A stretch of DNA of 64,000 nucleotides, from positions 21,483,450-21,547,449 of the forward strand of contig OU862927.1 in assembly GCA_917880885.1 (NCBI GenBank), written 5' to 3'. Position 1 is the first letter of the stretch; every line of letters starts with the position of its first letter. Shown here piece by piece: positions 60,858 through 64,000 of the stretch. The position numbers and the translations under genes were made by a program. Source of the DNA: Limnephilus marmoratus (Eukaryota; Arthropoda; Insecta; Trichoptera; Limnephilidae). The notes under the pieces are model-generated. The model did not search any database. It was given only the letters and a program-made list of their open reading frames with translations, and was not told the origin of the DNA.

Positions 60858-62008
60858 GGTTGACATTGAATAATGGAATTCCTTGTTCAGCGATGGTGGA
60901 CAGCGGCTCTAGCATATCCATTTTACCGGAGGTTTTTTTTTAAAAGTCATTTAAAAATTTGGAATTGTCGCCTGACAAGCGAGTGATTGCCGGTTATGAT
61001 GGGTATGCATTAAAAATTGTAGGTAAATCAATTTTTTCGGTGGCTTACAACAACACTAAAAAATATATTTATTTTATAGTTGTCACAAATGCGTCTGAAT
61101 TAATTGTGGGTCGTGATTTTATGGAATTTTTCGGTTTGGGAATCGTTCCAATTAATCGTGATTCGGTTTCAACAGTGAATGTTAAGAAAGAAGAAATTTT
61201 TAAGGAATTTCCGCAAGTTTTTTCGGACGAGTTAGGTAGATTTAACAAGTATAAAGTAAGTTTTAAAGTTAACCGAGACGCCAACCCAGTTTTTCATAAC
61301 GCAAGACCGGTTGCATTCGCGTCAAAGGATAAAATCGGGAAAGAACTGGAATCCATGGTGTCGGAGGGCATCATATCTCCAGTTTCGAGTAGTGAATATT
61401 CTTCACCAATCGTTCCAGTTATAAATAAAAACGGTAAAATTCGTATTTGTGTGGATTATAAAAGATCTCTGAATACAATGACGGATTTAGAAAGATATCC
61501 TCTGCCTTCGATTAATGAGGTCATTCATAAGGTTAGCTCGGGCAAATTGTTCGCTAAGCTGGATTTAAAGCAGGCTTATGCACAATTGGAGTTAGCGGAG
61601 GGTTGTAAAAAGTTTACAACTATAAACACACATTTAGGTCTTTTTCAGTATAACAGGCTCGTTTTCGGTTTCAAATCAGCGCCGGCAATTTTTGCGAGGA
61701 CAATAGCGGGTTGTCTACAGGGTCTGAAAGGTGTTGCTTTCTACCTTGACGATATTATTATCTCGGGATTTGACGAGGCGGACCTGATAGCAAATATTCG
61801 CGCGGTGTGCAAGCGCTTACAAGAGTGCGGGTTGCGGGTGAACACGGAGAAGTGTGAATTCTTCGTGAAATCAATCGAGTTTTTGGGCTATGTAATATCA
61901 GGAGAAGGCATCCAACCTCAACCAAACAAGTTGGAGGCGATTAAAAACGCACCTTATCCGACGGATGTGCATCAGTTAAAAAGCCTGTTAGGTTTTTTAA
62001 ATTTTTAG
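60851..62008 (+). pseudogene. Pol part 1: protease and reverse transcriptase
   Basis: The -1 frame is open across gag's stop (TLNNGIPCSAMVDSGSSISI): aspartic protease active site DSG at 60899-60907. A TAA at 60941-60943 interrupts the protease after VFF; reading resumes with NLELSPDKRVIAGYDG and ASELIVGRDFMEFFGLG. RT: FKVNRDANPVFHNARPV, GKIRICVDYKRSLNTM, KLFAKLDLKQAYAQLEL (first D), RLVFGFKSAPAIFAR, and AFYLDDIIISG (DD pair at ~61748-61753). A TAG at 62006-62008 breaks the frame in LLGFLNF. Catalytic residues of both domains are kept. Confidence 0.9.
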
Positions 62009-63252
62009 AGGAACTTCATTCCTAGAATGTCTTCAATTTTAGAGCCTTTGCATAACTTATTGAAAAAAAAAAAGTTAAATGGGAATTCACCGAGGAGTGT
62101 AAAAAGGCGGTTGATACAGTAAAAAAAATAATGTGTGACAATGCTGTGCTCACGAATTATTTTCCTGAATTACCGTTAAAGCTTTTCACAGATGCGAGCA
62201 CTTCCGGTTTAGGGGCGTGTCTCATGCATGTGTTTCAAGACGGTACGATGAGGCCAAATGAATTTGCCTCACGTAGTCTTACTAGCGCGGAAAGAAAATA
62301 TTGTATTTTAGACCTTGAAGCTTTGGTGATTATGTTCGGTCTGAATAGATTTTTTCAGTACCTGTTCGGTAGAGAATTTACTTTATGTATTGATAACATG
62401 CCTCTGTTGAGGATTCTCGGGGAGCATAAAAATATACCAGTTTTAGCAGCGAATCGCATACAGAGATATGGCATCGTTTTAGCGGAGTTTGCGTATAAAA
62501 CGGAGTTCGTTAAGTCGTGCAACAATCATGCGGATTTCCTCTCTCGCTCACCGGTAAAAAGTTCGGTCGAGGTCGAGGGTAATGATGATTTTGGTTCGGA
62601 GTTCGTGAGTTTTATTGAGGAAGGAACTCAGTTGAACTTGAGTTCCGTGAAAGCTGCAACTAGTACGGACTCTGTATTACAGTTAGTTAGTAAACATTTA
62701 AGGCAAGGTTGGCCTAAGACTATGAAACGTGACAGTAGTTTATGGAATTTTTGGATTAAGAGGAATGAACTTTCAATTGTCGATGATTGTTTATTCTGGA
62801 ACCATACAATAATTATTCCAGTTTCGTTACAAAATCATGTGTTATCTTTGTTGCATAGATCACATTTAGGTATAGTCAAGATGAAAGGCGTTGCTAGAGC
62901 GTATTTTTGGTGGTCATCATTGAACAAGGATCTGGAAAAGATGGTTCAATCGTGTACGGATTGCGCTATGAATAGACAATCACCACCAAAAAGTCACTTA
63001 TCCGTATGGCCGAATTCGGGCAGAGTTTGGAGTCGTGTGCATATCGATTATTGTGGACCACTAGGGGGTAAGATGTTTTTAGTAATTTGCGATTCTTTTT
63101 CCAAGTGGATAGACTGCATCGAGGTTTCTAAAGCAGATTCGGCGCACACCATTCTTGAATTAAGGAAAATTTTTGCGATTTTTGGTAACCCAGAATTAAT
63201 TGTGGCAGATAACGGTACAGCTTTTACGAGTGATGAATTTAGGTTTTTTTAA
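62009..63252 (+). pseudogene. Pol part 2: RNase H and integrase
   Basis: After a frameshift in the A-run at about 62064-62074: RNase H with KLFTDASTSGLGACLMHV (D), AERKYCILDLEALVIMFG (E) and TLCIDNMPLLRIL (D); integrase zinc domain LLHRSHLGIVKMKG...CTDC; core VHIDYCGPLGGKMFLVICD (D) and GNPELIVADNGTAFTSDEF (D). The open frame ends at a TAA at 63250-63252, before the third catalytic residue, so integrase is split. Confidence 0.9.
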
Positions 63253-63546
63253 TTAGAAAACAAAATTAAATTCATGACAGGACCTGTGAAGCATCCTCAA
63301 AGCAACGGGGTAGCTGAGAATGCGGTTAAGACCGCGAAAGGTTTTCTCAAAAAAATAATGATCGGTTCTAGCTTGCGCAAAGATTATAATGTAAAATTAC
63401 TGAATTTTTTGTTAGATTATATAAATTCTCCGCACTGTTCGACGGGCATCGAACCCGCTGTGTTATTAGTCGGCAGGAGGCTTCGTTCCTCATTTGACGG
63501 GCTAGTTTCACCCAAAGTGGGCGAACAGGACTCAGAGTCTATCTAA
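63253..63546 (+). pseudogene. Pol part 3: integrase core end
   Basis: In the same frame as part 2: MTGPVKHPQSNGVAENAVKT carries the third catalytic residue (E in VAENAVK), then LNFLLDYINSPHCSTGIEPA, and it ends in a false stop at 63544-63546 caused by a frameshift near 63530. Confidence 0.85.
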
Positions 63547-64000
63547 TATTGCTAAGAGTCAGGAGAGACAGATAAGGAATTTCGGGGGGGCAAAGTCTCG
63601 TGTATTTAAAGTTGGTCAAAAATGCCTTGTGCGAGACTATCGCCAGAATAATAAGATTTTATGGGCAAAAGGGGTGTTTTGTAAGTCGCTGGGCAAAAAG
63701 GTTTTTATTGTGAGAGTAGGGAACTCGAACATAACTTGGAAGAGATACTTAGATCAGATCAGGGAGTTATCAGTAAGCTGGGATGAGGAACTCAATAAAT
63801 CACAGCATCCCGCGTCTGAGATCAGTTAGAATGACCCTCGGGAGTTGGAAACCTCAGTGTTGCTAAGTGGTTTAACTGGGTGTACTTCTGGTTTCAGGTT
63901 ACCTGAGGAGGTGGAGATCGCACCAGGACCGTCAGAAGCGACGGCTTCACCTTCAGCGCCACGTAGCCCGTGGGCTGGTCGACTTCGGCCCAGACGAGAA
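63547..64000 (+). pseudogene. Pol part 4: integrase C-terminal region
   Basis: In another frame: NIAKSQERQIRNFGGAKSRV, FKVGQKCLVRDYRQNN and ITWKRYLDQIREL, typical of the C-terminal DNA-binding part of gypsy integrases. A TAG at 63827-63829 is followed by open frame (PGPSEATASPSAPRSPWAG, RLRPRRE) to the window edge, the Pro/Arg-rich tail of pol. The 3' LTR lies beyond. Confidence 0.8.

Larger units (their letters stand above)
59448..64000 (+). mobile_element. Mag-like Ty3/gypsy retrotransposon, runs off right edge
   Basis: The end of an LTR (with AATAAA at 59480-59485, ending CAGACATTACA at 59511), a tRNA-Ser-type primer site, a ~480-bp leader with 37-bp repeats, gag (60009-60857) and a pol in the -1 frame with protease, RT, RNase H and integrase. 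Gag composition (two zinc knuckles) and pol order place it in the mag-like group. At least three in-frame stops and two frameshifts disable it. The 3' LTR lies outside the window. The 5' LTR is either truncated or a hybrid with LTR-A. Confidence 0.9.

Overview
The window is eukaryotic, AT-rich, intron-tolerant nuclear DNA of an arthropod, most likely an insect. The basis is the repertoire: Helitron-like repeats ending in CTAG, a mag-like Ty3/gypsy element, Jockey/CR1-type, RTE-type and R2-type LINEs, mariner, hAT, a Penelope-like fragment and several tRNA-derived SINEs. Some of these families resemble ones I know from Lepidoptera, but the order is inference. I found no convincing ordinary host gene; almost every recognisable coding stretch belongs to a transposable element, usually decayed.

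Layout. 0-8 kb: a solo LTR with a 4-bp target duplication, SINE and LINE tails, a Helitron-like element, one arm of a long inverted-repeat transposon, and a 157-bp tandem array grown from a SINE tail. 8.4-12.8 kb: a Jockey/CR1-type LINE on the minus strand, split by a second LINE on the plus strand. 14-18.9 kb: two Helitron-like elements flanking a TTAA-flanked transposon with ~700-bp inverted arms. 19-21.2 kb: a DNA transposon with ~32-bp terminal inverted repeats, repeated subterminal motifs and a two-exon gene of a family I do not recognise. 23-30 kb: RTE-type, Penelope-like and mariner remnants plus SINEs. 30.5-37.1 kb: a deep nest, in which a SINE is split by a hAT element (8-bp duplication) that carries a truncated LINE and a LINE with both ORFs open. 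37-40 kb: Helitron-like elements and a ~0.9 kb GATAGAA microsatellite. 41-47 kb: LINE, SINE and mariner/Tc1 debris and a large inverted-repeat element carrying tRNA-like copies. 47.9-51.9 kb: a second hAT (perfect 8-bp duplication) holding an R2-type LINE and a CR1-like LINE. 53-55.4 kb: SINE and LINE remnants. 58.2-64 kb: a miniature LTR element (tRNA-Trp-type primer site) abutting a decayed mag-like Ty3/gypsy element (tRNA-Ser-type primer site) that runs off the right edge.

How the parts relate. The LINE with open ORFs at 32.2-36.9 kb could in principle be autonomous. SINE family B shares its 3' tail with the Jockey/CR1-type LINE at 8.4 kb, suggesting it uses that LINE's machinery. The Helitron-like, TTAA long-arm, tRNA-bearing and miniature LTR elements are non-autonomous. 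All coordinates, motifs and duplications were read by eye; family names are from memory of motifs, not from searches.
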